Shown: positions 1 to 9,850 of the stretch, piece after piece | How positions within the stretch are numbered: position 1 is the stretch's first letter | How the letters are laid out: the number at the start of each line of letters is the position of its first letter | NCBI RefSeq assembly: GCF_021545845.1 | Contig: NZ_CP088923.1 | Location: 310,001-374,000, forward strand | Length of the DNA stretch: 64,000 nucleotides | From: Rhodanobacter thiooxydans | GTDB taxonomy: Bacteria > Pseudomonadota > Gammaproteobacteria > Xanthomonadales > Rhodanobacteraceae | Direction of reading: 5' to 3' | Notes under the pieces: model-generated | The model's input: the letters and a program-made list of their open reading frames with translations, nothing else | Told to the model about the DNA's origin: nothing | Databases searched by the model: none | Position numbers and translations under genes: made by a program

Positions 1-1
1 C

Positions 2-25
2 GTGTCGGCGATGTACAAGTTCTGA
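2..25 (+). CDS. C-terminal tail of a truncated upstream gene, possibly an outer-membrane protein
   Basis: Only the last seven codons are in the window. Frame 2 reads Val-Ser-Ala-Met-Tyr-Lys-Phe followed by TGA. An aromatic residue two before a terminal Phe is the usual C-terminal signal of outer-membrane beta-barrels, and a strong plus-strand terminator follows 30 bases later. Both support a plus-strand gene ending here, but seven residues cannot identify it. Confidence 0.35.
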   Translation: MSAMYKF

Positions 26-54
26 CGCCTGGCATGCGGTAACCGTACGAGTGA

Positions 55-85
55 AACCTCCCCGCCCCGGCGGGGAGGTTTTTTT
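55..85 (+). terminator. Rho-independent terminator
   Basis: A 12-bp GC-rich stem (AACCTCCCCGCC with GGCGGGGAGGTT) and very short loop are followed by seven T on the plus strand. It ends the transcript of the truncated upstream gene. The minus strand has no comparable U-run, so it is not a good terminator for the convergent aldehyde dehydrogenase gene. Confidence 0.85.
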
Positions 86-102
86 ATGCTCGGGGGGGAA
101 TG

Positions 103-1563
103 TCAGCCGCGGCGCAGCAACAGAATGAGCATGCGCCGGAAGCGTTCGCCGTAGGGCGGATTGAGCAGGCCGGCGCCGTTCCAACGGGCCTGGCGGAACA
201 CCGGCTTCAGGTGCGAGAACGTGCGGAAGCCGGCCTCGCCGTGATAGCCGCCCATGCCGGAAGCGCCGACACCGCCGAACGGAAGGTCGTGCTGAGCGAT
301 GTGGTACAGGGTGTCGTTGATGCTGACGCCGCCGGCGCGGGTGCGCGCCAAAACGCGGTCGATGCTCGCCTGGTCCTGTTCGAACAGGTACAGCGCCAGT
401 GGGTGCGGGCGGGCGGCGACCTGGGCGATCGCGTCGTCCAGTGCGTCATAGGGCAGCAGCGGCAGCAGCGGGCCAAAGATCTCCTCGCGCATCACCGCCA
501 TGCCGTCGTCGACGTCGGTCATCAGCTGCGGCGGCAGCAGCCGGCGCGCCGAGTCCGCCGTTGCTTCGCCGAGCGGATGCGCGTGTGCACCGGCCGCCAG
601 CGCATCGTCGCGCAGCGCCACGAGGCGCCGGTACTGGCGGTCGGAGACGATGCTGGCGTACTGCGTGCTCCGCTCCAGTTGCGGGTACATCCGCGCCACC
701 GCCTTGCCGGCCAGCTCGATGAACTCCGCCACACGTGCGCGCGGCAGCAGCACGTAATCCGGCGCGATGCAGGTCTGCCCGGCGTTGACCAGCTTGCCGA
801 ACACGATGCGCTCCACCGCGTGCTCGAAACGCGCACCCGGGCCGATGATCGCCGGCGACTTGCCGCCCAGCTCCAGCGTCACCGGGGTGAGGTTGGCGGC
901 GGCCGCGCGCATCACATGGTGGCCGACCGCGGTGGAGCCGGTGAACAGCAGGTGATCGAACGGCAGCGCAGAGAATGCCTGCGCCACGTCCGCGTCGCCG
1001 TTCACCACGACCACCTCGTCGGGCGGGAAGTATTTCGCCACCTGTTCGGCGAACAGCGCCGAGAAGCGCGGAGTGAACTCGCTCATCTTCAGCATCGCGC
1101 GGTTGCCGGCGGCCAGCGCGTCGACCAGCGGGCCGACAGCCAGGTACAGCGGGTAGTTCCATGGCACGATGATGCCGATGACGCCTAGCGGCTGGGGGAT
1201 CAGCACGTTGTGGGCGGGCAGGAAGGCGAGTCCCGCCAGCGAGCGCCGCGGACGCATCCAGCGGCGACCATGGCGCAGCGCATGGCGCATCGCCGACAGG
1301 CTGGGGAAGATCTCCAGCATGTCGGTTTCCTCTTGCGGCCGACAGCCGAAGTCGGCGCTGATGGCTGCCGCGAACGCCGCGCGCTGTTCGCGCAGCATCT
1401 GCTCCAGTTTGCGCAGGCGTTGCGCACGGATGGGCCAGTCGGGCATCGGCTCGCGCGCCTGCGCCTCGTGCAGGCGCTGCAGCATGCTGGCGAGATCGGC
1501 GTCCGTCGCATCGCGCGCGGCGCTTCGCTCAGGATTCACGGCGGAATTCGTCAAAGAAGGCAT
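103..1563 (-). CDS. Coniferyl-aldehyde dehydrogenase family protein
   Basis: NAD(P)-dependent aldehyde dehydrogenase, about 486 aa, the usual size for the coniferyl-aldehyde dehydrogenase branch. The cofactor-fold motif PWNYPLYL, the general-base Glu in TLELGGKSP and the catalytic Cys in NAGQTCIAPD are all present, as is the late EEIFGPLLP motif. The C-terminal stretch with NPPYGERFRRML is typical of this branch. Family members oxidise coniferyl or other aromatic and medium-chain aldehydes to acids in the cytosol. The start at 1563 is preferred over an ATG 12 bases upstream because GAGG lies at good spacing before it. The 5' end overlaps the tail of the Mrr-type remnant. The exact substrate is inferred from the family only. 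Confidence 0.85.
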   Translation of the reverse strand: MPSLTNSAVNPERSAARDATDADLASMLQRLHEAQAREPMPDWPIRAQRLRKLEQMLREQRAAFAAAISADFGCRPQEETDMLEIFPSLSAMRHALRHGRRWMRPRRSLAGLAFLPAHNVLIPQPLGVIGIIVPWNYPLYLAVGPLVDALAAGNRAMLKMSEFTPRFSALFAEQVAKYFPPDEVVVVNGDADVAQAFSALPFDHLLFTGSTAVGHHVMRAAAANLTPVTLELGGKSPAIIGPGARFEHAVERIVFGKLVNAGQTCIAPDYVLLPRARVAEFIELAGKAVARMYPQLERSTQYASIVSDRQYRRLVALRDDALAAGAHAHPLGEATADSARRLLPPQLMTDVDDGMAVMREEIFGPLLPLLPYDALDDAIAQVAARPHPLALYLFEQDQASIDRVLARTRAGGVSINDTLYHIAQHDLPFGGVGASGMGGYHGEAGFRTFSHLKPVFRQARWNGAGLLNPPYGERFRRMLILLLRRG

Positions 1564-1834
1564 GGTCGACCTCATACACCATTTTGGGCCTGATGCCGAT
1601 GAGTTTGTCCTGGAACGGTTCGACCAATTGCCCGTCGTCGATCAGCTCGATCGGCACCACGCCATCGCGCGTGGCTTCGGCCTCGCCATCCGGAGTGAAG
1701 CGGCCGGTGGTGATGAACACGCCCTTCTCGGCGCGGCCAAGCAGGGCATTGTGGAACTCGCCCACCGCGCTGCGGGTGACGGTGTCCTTGTAGCGCTTGG
1801 CCTGGAAGGCCACGCGCAGGCTTACGAAGGCTGC
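1529..1834 (-). pseudogene. Remnant of an Mrr-type restriction endonuclease gene (C-terminal half)
   Basis: About 100 codons ending in TGA at 1529 encode the second half of an Mrr catalytic domain: VAFQAKRYKD carries the QxK part of the (D/E)-QxK nuclease motif, followed by VGEFHNALLGRAEKGVFITTGRFT, IELIDDGQLV and a tail. The upstream catalytic Asp, the N-terminal winged-helix part and a credible start are missing. Upstream codons (1835-1906) look like repeat-derived sequence, including a CCCCTCTTCC/GGAGGAGGGG pair. The gene was probably truncated by a repeat or deletion. Its last codons overlap the start of the aldehyde dehydrogenase gene. Inactive as a nuclease. Confidence 0.65.
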
Positions 1835-1939
1835 GGTATGGCAACGCCGGAATGTTTCCCTTTTCCCTCGCCCCTCTTCCCGAGCGCCGTTTGGGAGGAG
1901 GGGCAAAGCCTGGCTCTGCTATTCCCGATTCTCTATTCC

Positions 1940-4900
1940 CTACTCCCCGATAGTCAGCAACGACGCGTTGCCGCCGGCGGCGGTGGTGTTGATGGTGAGC
2001 GTGCGCTCGCCGGCGAAGCGCAGCAGGTAGTGCGGACCGCCGGCCTTGGGGCCGGTGCCGGAGAGGCTTTCGCCGCCGAACGGCTGCACGCCGACCACCG
2101 CGCCGATCTGGTTGCGGTTGACGTAGCAGTTGCCGACGCGGGCGTGGCTGCGGATGTATTCCACGGTGTCGTCGATGCGGCTGTGCACGCCCAGGGTGAG
2201 GCCGTAGCCGGTGGCGTTGATCTGCTCGACCACCTGCTTCAGCTCGCTGCCCTTCCAGCGCAGCACGTGCAGCACCGGGCCGAACACCTCGCGGGTGAGC
2301 GTGGACAGCACGGGGATCTCGTAGGCGCGCGGCGCGAAGAAGGTGCCGTGGGCGGCGACCTCGGCGTCGAGCGTCGCCTCGGCGATCAGCTTGGCTTCCT
2401 TGTCCATGCGTGCGGCGTGGTCGACCAGGATCTGCTTCGCATCCTCGTCGATCACCGGACCGACGTCGGTGGACAGCTGGCCGGGGTCGCCCACCTTCAG
2501 CTCGGCCATCGCGCCGGCGAGCATGCTGGTCACCTTGTCGGCGATGTCCTCCTGCACGAACAGCACGCGCGCAGCCGAGCAGCGCTGGCCGGCGGACTGG
2601 AACGCGGAGGCGATCACGTCCTTGACGATCTGCTCGGGCAGCGCGGAGGAGTCGGCGATCATCGCGTTCTGGCCGCCAGTCTCGGCGATCAGCGCGGCGA
2701 TCGGTGCATTGCGCGCGGCCAGTGCGCGGTTGATCGCCCAGGCGGTTTCGGTGGAGCCGGTGAAGGCCACGCCGGCCACGCGCGGGTCTTTCGTCAGCGC
2801 GGCGCCCACGGTGGCGCCGTCGCCGGGCAGATATTGCAGTATGGCCTCGGGCACGCCGGCCTCGTGCAGCAGCTTCACTGCGGCATAGCCGATCAGGCTG
2901 GTCTGCTCGGCGGGCTTGGCGATCACGCTGTTGCCGGCGGCGAGCGCGGCGCTGATCTGGCCCAGGAAGATCGCCAGCGGGAAGTTCCACGGGCTGATGC
3001 AGACGAACACGCCGCGGCCGTTGAGGAACAATTGATTGCTCTCGCCGGTGGGGCCGGGCAACTGCTCGGGCTGGCCGAACAGGCGGCGCGACATCGTCGC
3101 GTAGTAGCGCAGGAAGTCGGCGGCCTCGCGAACTTCGGCGATCGCGTCGGGCAGGCTCTTGCCGGCTTCGCGCACGCACAGCGCGATGAACTCGGCGCGG
3201 CGCGCTTCGAGCTGTTCCGCCGCGTGTTCGAGGATCGCGGCGCGACTGGCGGCGGGCAAGCGGTCCCAGTCGGGCTGGGCGGCGACGGCGTTGGCCAGCG
3301 CCCGGTCGACCAGCGCGGCATCGGCGCTGACGTAGCTGCCCACGGTCTGGCGGCGATCGGCGGGGTTGGTCACCGTGACGGTCGGGCCGTTGCCCTTGCC
3401 GCCGGGGACCAGTGGTGCGGCGTGCCACGGGCCGCTCTTCGCGTTGACGGCCTCGGCGAGGGCCTTCAGTTCGTTGTCGTTGGAGAAGTTGATGCCCATG
3501 GAATTCTTCCGCAGTTCGCCAAAGAGGTTGACCGGCAAGGGAATGCGCGGGTGGGGAATGGACGCGAAGTGGCGCACCGTCTCGCAGGGATCGGCCACCA
3601 GCTCGCGCACCGGCAGCGTCTCGTCCACCACGCGGTTGACGAAGCTGGTGTTGGCGCCGTTCTCGAGCAGGCGGCGCACCAGGTAGGGCAGCAGGTCCTC
3701 GTGCGTGCCCACCGGCGCGTAGACGCGGCACGGCACGTTGAGCTTGTTCGCGCCGATCACCTCGGCGTAGAGGTCGGTGCCCATGCCGTGCAGGCGTTGG
3801 AACTCGAACGGTCGGCCGCGCGCAATGTGGTGCACGGCGGCGATCGAGTGCGCGTTGTGGGTGGCGAACTGCGGGTAGATCAGCTCGCTGCCGGCGTCGA
3901 ACAGCTTGCGCGCGCAGGCGAGGTAGGAGACATCGGTATTCGGCTTGCGCGTGTACAGCGGATAGCCCGGGAGCCCCTGTTCCTGCGCGCGCTTGATCTC
4001 GGCGTCCCAGTAGGCGCCCTTGACCAGCCGTACGTACCAGCGGCGGCCGGTGGCACGCGCGGTTTCGACCAGCCAGTCGATCACGAACGGGGTGCGCTTG
4101 GAGTACGCCTGCACCACGATGCCGAGGCCGTTCCAGCCGGCCAGCGAGGGGTGCGCGAAGACGTCGCCGATGATGTCCAGCGAGAGTTCCAGCCGGTCGG
4201 CTTCCTCGGCATCCACCGACAGCGCGATGCCTTGTTTCATCGCCAGCTGCGACAGCTCCAGCAGTTTCGCGGTGAGCATGCGCCGTGCGTCTTCGCGCCT
4301 GGCCACCTCGTAGCGCGGGTGCAGCGCGGACAGCTTGACCGAGATCGACGGCGCGTCGGTGTGGTTGGCGAACGGGCCGCGCGCGCCGATGCGGGCGATC
4401 GCGCGGCGGTAGTCTTCCTGGTAGCGCTCGGCGGTTTCCGCAGTGAGCGCCGACTCGCCCAGCATGTCATAGGAATAGCGGTACACCGCGTATTCCTTCT
4501 TGGCGCAGCGGTCCAGCGCCTCGTCGATGCTGCGGCCCATCACGAACTGGTGGCCCATGATGCGCATCGCCTGGCGCACCGCCAGCCGGATCGCCGGCTC
4601 GCCGGCGCGACCGGCGAGGCGCTTCAGCGCGCCGGTGAAGTCGCGGCGGGTGTCCTCGGCCAGTTGCACCAGGTGGCCGGTGAGCATCAGGCCCCAGGTG
4701 GAGGCGTTGACGAACAGCGACTCGCTCTGGCCCAGGTGCTTCTTCCAGTCCGCCTCGCCGAGCTTGTCGCGGATCAGCTTGTCGGCGGTGGCCTTGTCGG
4801 GGATGCGCAGCAACGCCTCGGCCACGCACATCAGCAGCACGCCCTCCTCGGAGGACAGGTCGTACTGGCGCATGAAGGATTCCACTGCGCTCTGGTCCTT

Positions 4901-5095
4901 CGCGCGTGCCCGCACGCGCGTGACCAGGCCGGCGGCGACGTCGATCACCTGCTCGCGCTCGGCCGGCGGCAGGGTGGCCTGGGCGAGCAGGTCGTTGACC
5001 GCTTCGGTCTCGTCGCGCAGCCAGGCGGCGGTGATCCGCGCGCGCGCGGGCGCGCCGTCGGGGGGAAGTTCGGGGCGGAGAATGGCTTGGGTCAC
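1940..5095 (-). CDS. putA: Bifunctional proline dehydrogenase / L-glutamate gamma-semialdehyde dehydrogenase
   Basis: Oxidises proline to glutamate in two steps: FAD-linked proline dehydrogenase in the N-terminal half (TIM barrel with RLVKGAYWDAEIK and the ERRLxxG-like region near residue 430-480), then NAD-dependent P5C dehydrogenase in the C-terminal half (ISPWNFPLAIFLG, AETGGQNAMI, catalytic Cys in AGQRCSAARVLF, EVFGPVLHVL). The protein is 1051 aa and lacks the N-terminal ribbon-helix-helix DNA-binding domain of E. coli-type PutA, so it should be purely enzymatic. The start codon is GTG. The gene stands alone and is divergent from the cytochrome oxidase locus. The 201-bp gap between them carries an FNR-like site. 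Confidence 0.95.
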   Translation of the reverse strand: MTQAILRPELPPDGAPARARITAAWLRDETEAVNDLLAQATLPPAEREQVIDVAAGLVTRVRARAKDQSAVESFMRQYDLSSEEGVLLMCVAEALLRIPDKATADKLIRDKLGEADWKKHLGQSESLFVNASTWGLMLTGHLVQLAEDTRRDFTGALKRLAGRAGEPAIRLAVRQAMRIMGHQFVMGRSIDEALDRCAKKEYAVYRYSYDMLGESALTAETAERYQEDYRRAIARIGARGPFANHTDAPSISVKLSALHPRYEVARREDARRMLTAKLLELSQLAMKQGIALSVDAEEADRLELSLDIIGDVFAHPSLAGWNGLGIVVQAYSKRTPFVIDWLVETARATGRRWYVRLVKGAYWDAEIKRAQEQGLPGYPLYTRKPNTDVSYLACARKLFDAGSELIYPQFATHNAHSIAAVHHIARGRPFEFQRLHGMGTDLYAEVIGANKLNVPCRVYAPVGTHEDLLPYLVRRLLENGANTSFVNRVVDETLPVRELVADPCETVRHFASIPHPRIPLPVNLFGELRKNSMGINFSNDNELKALAEAVNAKSGPWHAAPLVPGGKGNGPTVTVTNPADRRQTVGSYVSADAALVDRALANAVAAQPDWDRLPAASRAAILEHAAEQLEARRAEFIALCVREAGKSLPDAIAEVREAADFLRYYATMSRRLFGQPEQLPGPTGESNQLFLNGRGVFVCISPWNFPLAIFLGQISAALAAGNSVIAKPAEQTSLIGYAAVKLLHEAGVPEAILQYLPGDGATVGAALTKDPRVAGVAFTGSTETAWAINRALAARNAPIAALIAETGGQNAMIADSSALPEQIVKDVIASAFQSAGQRCSAARVLFVQEDIADKVTSMLAGAMAELKVGDPGQLSTDVGPVIDEDAKQILVDHAARMDKEAKLIAEATLDAEVAAHGTFFAPRAYEIPVLSTLTREVFGPVLHVLRWKGSELKQVVEQINATGYGLTLGVHSRIDDTVEYIRSHARVGNCYVNRNQIGAVVGVQPFGGESLSGTGPKAGGPHYLLRFAGERTLTINTTAAGGNASLLTIGE

Positions 5096-5210
5096 GGGCT
5101 TGTCGCTGGGATGTGCGGATGTGGAGGGAGCCCGGAATTGTACGCGTGCCGTGCAATCCGCGGGAGTCGGGGCGTCGCGCAGGGGGAGCTCTGTCGCGCA
5201 ACATCATTCC

Positions 5211-5224
5211 TTGATCCAGGTCAA
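5211..5224. promoter_or_regulatory. FNR/Anr-type binding site in the putA / oxidase divergent region
   Basis: TTGATCCAGGTCAA matches the FNR/Anr consensus TTGATnnnnATCAA in 9 of 10 specified bases, and the dyad extends by one more base pair on each side. It lies 116 bases upstream of the putA start and 86 bases upstream of the DUF2244 start that leads into coxBAC. Anr-type regulators commonly repress aa3 oxidases when oxygen is low, which fits this position. No promoter elements clear enough to place the site relative to +1 were found. Confidence 0.55.
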
Positions 5225-5296
5225 GCAGGTGCGACATTGTTGCCCGTTGCGTTGTCGCGGCCTATGATTCCTGTGTTCCAGGCACGCCGGGTCTCG

Positions 5297-5782
5297 ATGA
5301 TCGTGCTTCGACCAGCTACCGCCGGCTTGCCCCGCGTGACGATGTGGCTCAAGCCCAACCGCACGCTAAGCCGGCGCGGTCTGCGTCGGCTGATCGTGGT
5401 TCTGGCGGCGCTGGTGCTGATGACGGCTGGACTGGTGGCGTGGCAGGGGAATGTGTTCGCTCCGCTGTTTGCCTTGGTGGAATCCGCTGCCATGGCCATC
5501 GCCTTGAGTGTGGCCTGGCGGGCTGGCGACCGTAGCGAGCGCATCACCCTCGACGCAGAGTCGCTGGAGGTGCAATCGCTGCCGGGTCGGCGCCGCACGC
5601 GTTTCCCGTCGTACTGGGTGCGCGTGCTGCTGGAGCCAGGCGGCAGTCGTCAGCGGTTGCTGTTGTCGTCACATGGACGCGAGCTGGAGATCGGCGCTTT
5701 CCTGGCGGAACAGGAACGTGCCGCGCTGTCGAAGAAGCTCATGGTGTTGCTGGCCGATTTCAACGGGCAGCCACGCAAGTAG
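5297..5782 (+). CDS. DUF2244 domain-containing membrane protein
   Basis: About 161 aa (146 if translation starts at the ATG at 5342). The layout is typical of DUF2244: a KPNRTLSRRG opening, two hydrophobic segments (LIVVLAALVLMTAGLVAW and LFALVESAAMAIALSVAW), then a cytosolic beta-rich tail ending with LLLSSHGRELEIGAFLAEQER. Function is unknown. Members of the family are often found just upstream of cytochrome c oxidase subunit II, as here, so a role in oxidase biogenesis is possible but unproven. No start has a good ribosome binding site; ATG 5297 was chosen because it gives a full-length domain. Confidence 0.75.
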   Translation: MIVLRPATAGLPRVTMWLKPNRTLSRRGLRRLIVVLAALVLMTAGLVAWQGNVFAPLFALVESAAMAIALSVAWRAGDRSERITLDAESLEVQSLPGRRRTRFPSYWVRVLLEPGGSRQRLLLSSHGRELEIGAFLAEQERAALSKKLMVLLADFNGQPRK

Positions 5783-5805
5783 GTTCAAAAGAGTCTGTGT
5801 TGATT

Positions 5806-6040
5806 ATCCAAGTACGCCGCGCCGGGAGCTGTTTGCCCGCGGGGCAAGGAAGAGGGAGGGAATGTATGTCGATACATGACCGAGCGATGACGCCGCTCCG
5901 TGGGCAAACGGACCCGGCCCTGCGGGTTGCCCTGCAGCGGCCGTCACGCGCCAGCTCGCGGCTTGCCCATGCAGCCAGCATGGGCTTCACCACGGACCAC
6001 CACCTGCCAGCCGCTGCAGGGCAACGCGACGTACTTGGAT
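5806..6040. repeat. 235-bp element with nested inverted repeats ahead of coxB
   Basis: The outer arms ATCCAAGTACGCCGCG (5806-5821) and CGCGACGTACTTGGAT (6025-6040) pair at 15 of 16 positions. Nested inside are perfect 16-bp arms GTTGCCCTGCAGCGGC (5926-5941) and its complement at 6010-6025. Those enclose an 8-bp hairpin, GCCCATGC/GCATGGGC (5965-5985). Smaller hairpins lie at TTGCCC/GGGCAA (about 5831-5846), TGTAT/ATACA and ACCCG/CGGGT. No convincing coding sequence runs through it. It may be a miniature mobile element or the structured leader of the coxB mRNA. Confidence 0.7.
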
Positions 6041-6068
6041 CATGAATACAGACCCTAAGGTGCAAGAC

Positions 6069-6980
6069 ATGACATCTGGCGGCATCAGGCGATCATTCAC
6101 GGCAGTGGCGGCCCTCGCCCTTGCATCGTTCGGCAGCGCGGCGCTAGCCGCTCCCGGTCCGTGGCAGCTGAACATGGAGCGCGGCGCGAGCACCTGGTCG
6201 CCGGTGCCGTACCACCTGAACAACGTGGCGCTCGGCGTGTGCACGGTAATCGGCGTGCTGGTGTTCAGCGCCATGTTCATCGCCATCTTCCGCTTCCGCA
6301 AATCGCGCGGCGCGGTGGCCGAGAAGTGGTCGCACAACACCACCGTGGAGGTGGTCTGGACCACCATCCCGGTGCTGATCCTGATCACCCTGGCCTACCT
6401 GGCCACCAGCGGCCTGACCAGCTGGGCCGACACCACCGGTTCGCAGATGACCGTCAAGGTCACCGGCTACCAGTGGAAGTGGCGCTACGACTATGTCGAC
6501 TACCTGGGCAAGTCGATCGACAAGGTCGGCTTCATGTCCAGGCTGGACACGCGCAGCGACCAGACCCGCCAGCTCGGCTCGGGCATGGATCCGTTCGCGG
6601 TCAAGGTCGGCAACGAGAACACCTACCTGCTGGACGTCGACAAGCCGCTGGTGGTGCCGGTCGACACCAAGATCCGCTTCGTGATCACCAGTGGCGACGT
6701 GATCCACTCCTGGTGGGTGCCGGCGACCGGCTGGAAGATCGACGCGATCCCCGGGATCATCAATGCGGCGTGGGCCAACTTCACCACGCCGGGCACCTAT
6801 CGCGGCCAGTGCGCCGAACTGTGCGGCCAGGACCACGGCTTCATGCCGATCGTGGTGGTGGTGAAGTCGAAGGCCGATTTCGCCAAGTGGCTGGCCGAGC
6901 AGGAGGCGTCGTCGGCGGCGCCCGCTGCGGCGGCGCAAACCGCCCAGGTCGCCGCTCCGCCGGCCGGCAAGCAGGGCTGA
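6069..6980 (+). CDS. coxB: Cytochrome c oxidase subunit II
   Basis: Subunit II of the aa3 oxidase, which takes electrons from cytochrome c through the dinuclear CuA centre on the periplasmic side. About 303 aa. There is a signal-like N-terminus ending near AALAAPGPWQLN, two membrane segments (VALGVCTVIGVLVFSAMF and VWTTIPVLILITLAYLA) and a cupredoxin domain. CuA ligands are visible as DVIHSWW (His) and QCAELCGQDHGFM (Cys, Cys, His, Met). The ATG at 6069 is preferred over 6042 because TAAGGTG precedes it at good spacing, whereas 6042 follows directly on the inverted-repeat element. First core subunit of the oxidase operon. Confidence 0.96.
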   Translation: MTSGGIRRSFTAVAALALASFGSAALAAPGPWQLNMERGASTWSPVPYHLNNVALGVCTVIGVLVFSAMFIAIFRFRKSRGAVAEKWSHNTTVEVVWTTIPVLILITLAYLATSGLTSWADTTGSQMTVKVTGYQWKWRYDYVDYLGKSIDKVGFMSRLDTRSDQTRQLGSGMDPFAVKVGNENTYLLDVDKPLVVPVDTKIRFVITSGDVIHSWWVPATGWKIDAIPGIINAAWANFTTPGTYRGQCAELCGQDHGFMPIVVVVKSKADFAKWLAEQEASSAAPAAAAQTAQVAAPPAGKQG

Positions 6981-7043
6981 GGCCGCTTGCCGCTACGGTT
7001 TTTTTGCAGTCGCATTCCATATCAAGGTTAGAGGTGCAAGGCC

Positions 7044-8660
<1,617 letters not shown>

Positions 8661-8662
8661 CC

Positions 8663-8688
8663 GTCATGCCGGCCGTGGCCGGCATGAC
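8663..8688. other. Strong hairpin directly after coxA
   Basis: GTCATGCCGGCC and GGCCGGCATGAC form a perfect 12-bp dyad with a 2-base centre, starting three bases after the coxA stop. No U-run follows, so it is more likely a 3' stabiliser or weak attenuator that separates the abundant coxA message from the downstream small ORF and coxC than a true terminator. Confidence 0.6.
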
Positions 8689-8705
8689 CTCGGGAGCAAG
8701 CAGAG

Positions 8706-8849
8706 ATGGCGCAGCAGACGATTCATACGGCAACGGCCCAGCCGGACGGGAAATCCCGCCGCGGCGTGCGGCGCACGGTCACGATACTTGCCGTGGTCGC
8801 GCTGGCGGTCTACCTGTCGACGTTCCTGCAGATTCTGCTGATGAAATAG
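8706..8849 (+). CDS. Small membrane peptide of the cytochrome oxidase locus (47 aa)
   Basis: A short ORF starting MAQQTIHTATAQPDGKSRR, followed by one hydrophobic helix, VTILAVVALAVYLSTFLQIL, and ending in LMK. An AGCAGAG ribosome binding site precedes the ATG. Xanthomonads commonly have a single-pass peptide of this size between coxA and ctaG, where it is annotated as hypothetical. Its position and single helix suggest an accessory subunit or assembly factor of the oxidase, which is inference. Confidence 0.75.
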   Translation: MAQQTIHTATAQPDGKSRRGVRRTVTILAVVALAVYLSTFLQILLMK

Positions 8850-8961
8850 CGGTCCACGCGTTACAGGTGTCCTTCAACCGGCGCGGTTCGGCGGCCGGCG
8901 TGCAGTTCCCCGGTCGCTGCGACGGGGCAAAGTCATCAAGAGAAATCCACGGGGTTACACC

Positions 8962-9849
8962 ATGGGTCAGCAACACGACGCTTACTTCGTTCCGACCAAG
9001 AGCTACTGGCCGTTCGTGGCCGCAGTGGTCATGTTCACCACCGTGTTCGGAGCTGCGCACTGGCTGGGCGCGGAGCCCGGCGAGAGCGGTTTCGGCAAGT
9101 CCGTGCTGACCATCGGCGTGATCGGCATGCTGGCCATGTTCTTCGGCTGGTTCCGCTCGGTGATCAACGAGTCGCTGGCCGGCAGCTACAACCACCAGGT
9201 GGATACCTCATTCCGCATGGGCATGATGTGGTTCATCTTCTCCGAGGTGATGTTCTTCGGCGCATTCTTCGGCGCGCTGTTCTACATCCGCATGTTCTCG
9301 GTGCCGTGGCTCGGCGGTCACGGCCACGGCGTGCTGACCCACGAATTCCTGTGGAGCGACTACACGGCCGCGTGGGGCGCCAATGGCGGCAACGGCCCGG
9401 AACAGGCCGGCGGCGCGTTCCGCACCGTGCCGGCGTGGGGCCTGCCGCTGCTCAACACGGTGATCCTGCTCACCTCCAGCGTCACCGTGACGATCGCGCA
9501 CCACGCGCTGCGCGCCGGCCATCGCGGCAAGATCCTGCTGTTCCTGGGGCTGACCGTGCTGCTGGGCGCCACCTTCCTGTACTTCCAGGCGCACGAGTAC
9601 ATGGAGGCGTACAAGGAATTGAACCTGACCCTGCACAGCGGCGTCTACGGTTCGACCTTCTTCATGCTCACCGGCTTCCACGGCCTGCACGTGACGCTGG
9701 GCACGATCATGCTGGCGGTGATCTGGCTGCGCGTACTGAAGGGGCATTTCGACAAGGACCATCACTTCGGCTTCGAGGCGGTGGCGTGGTACTGGCACTT
9801 TGTCGACGTGGTCTGGCTCGGCCTGTTCATGTTCGTTTATATCCTCTGA
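8962..9849 (+). CDS. coxC: Cytochrome c oxidase subunit III
   Basis: Subunit III (295 aa) stabilises the catalytic core and proton uptake. Seven hydrophobic segments are visible. Family motifs include FRMGMMWFIFSEVMFFGAFF with the conserved Glu, NTVILLTSSVTVTIAHHAL, and the helix pair LHSGVYGSTFFMLTGFHGLH and WYWHFVDVVWLGLFMFVY at the C-terminus. The gene is separated from the small membrane ORF by 112 bp where ctaG (cox11) would be expected, and no ctaG remnant can be read there. The ribosome binding site is weak (CACGGGG). Confidence 0.97.
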   Translation: MGQQHDAYFVPTKSYWPFVAAVVMFTTVFGAAHWLGAEPGESGFGKSVLTIGVIGMLAMFFGWFRSVINESLAGSYNHQVDTSFRMGMMWFIFSEVMFFGAFFGALFYIRMFSVPWLGGHGHGVLTHEFLWSDYTAAWGANGGNGPEQAGGAFRTVPAWGLPLLNTVILLTSSVTVTIAHHALRAGHRGKILLFLGLTVLLGATFLYFQAHEYMEAYKELNLTLHSGVYGSTFFMLTGFHGLHVTLGTIMLAVIWLRVLKGHFDKDHHFGFEAVAWYWHFVDVVWLGLFMFVYIL

Positions 9850-9850
9850 C

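Noticed and set aside
1169..5296. Very long plus-strand open frame opposite putA
   Set aside because: It is the GC-rich antisense shadow of putA and the aldehyde dehydrogenase gene. Only its last 161 codons (from 5297) show real protein family features (DUF2244).
5797..6045. Possible 82-aa ORF before coxB
   Set aside because: It lies almost wholly within the nested inverted repeats, lacks a ribosome binding site and shows no family features.
8850..8961. Remnant of ctaG between the small membrane ORF and coxC
   Set aside because: All six frames were read by eye; none shows Cox11 motifs, so it was treated as plain intergenic sequence.
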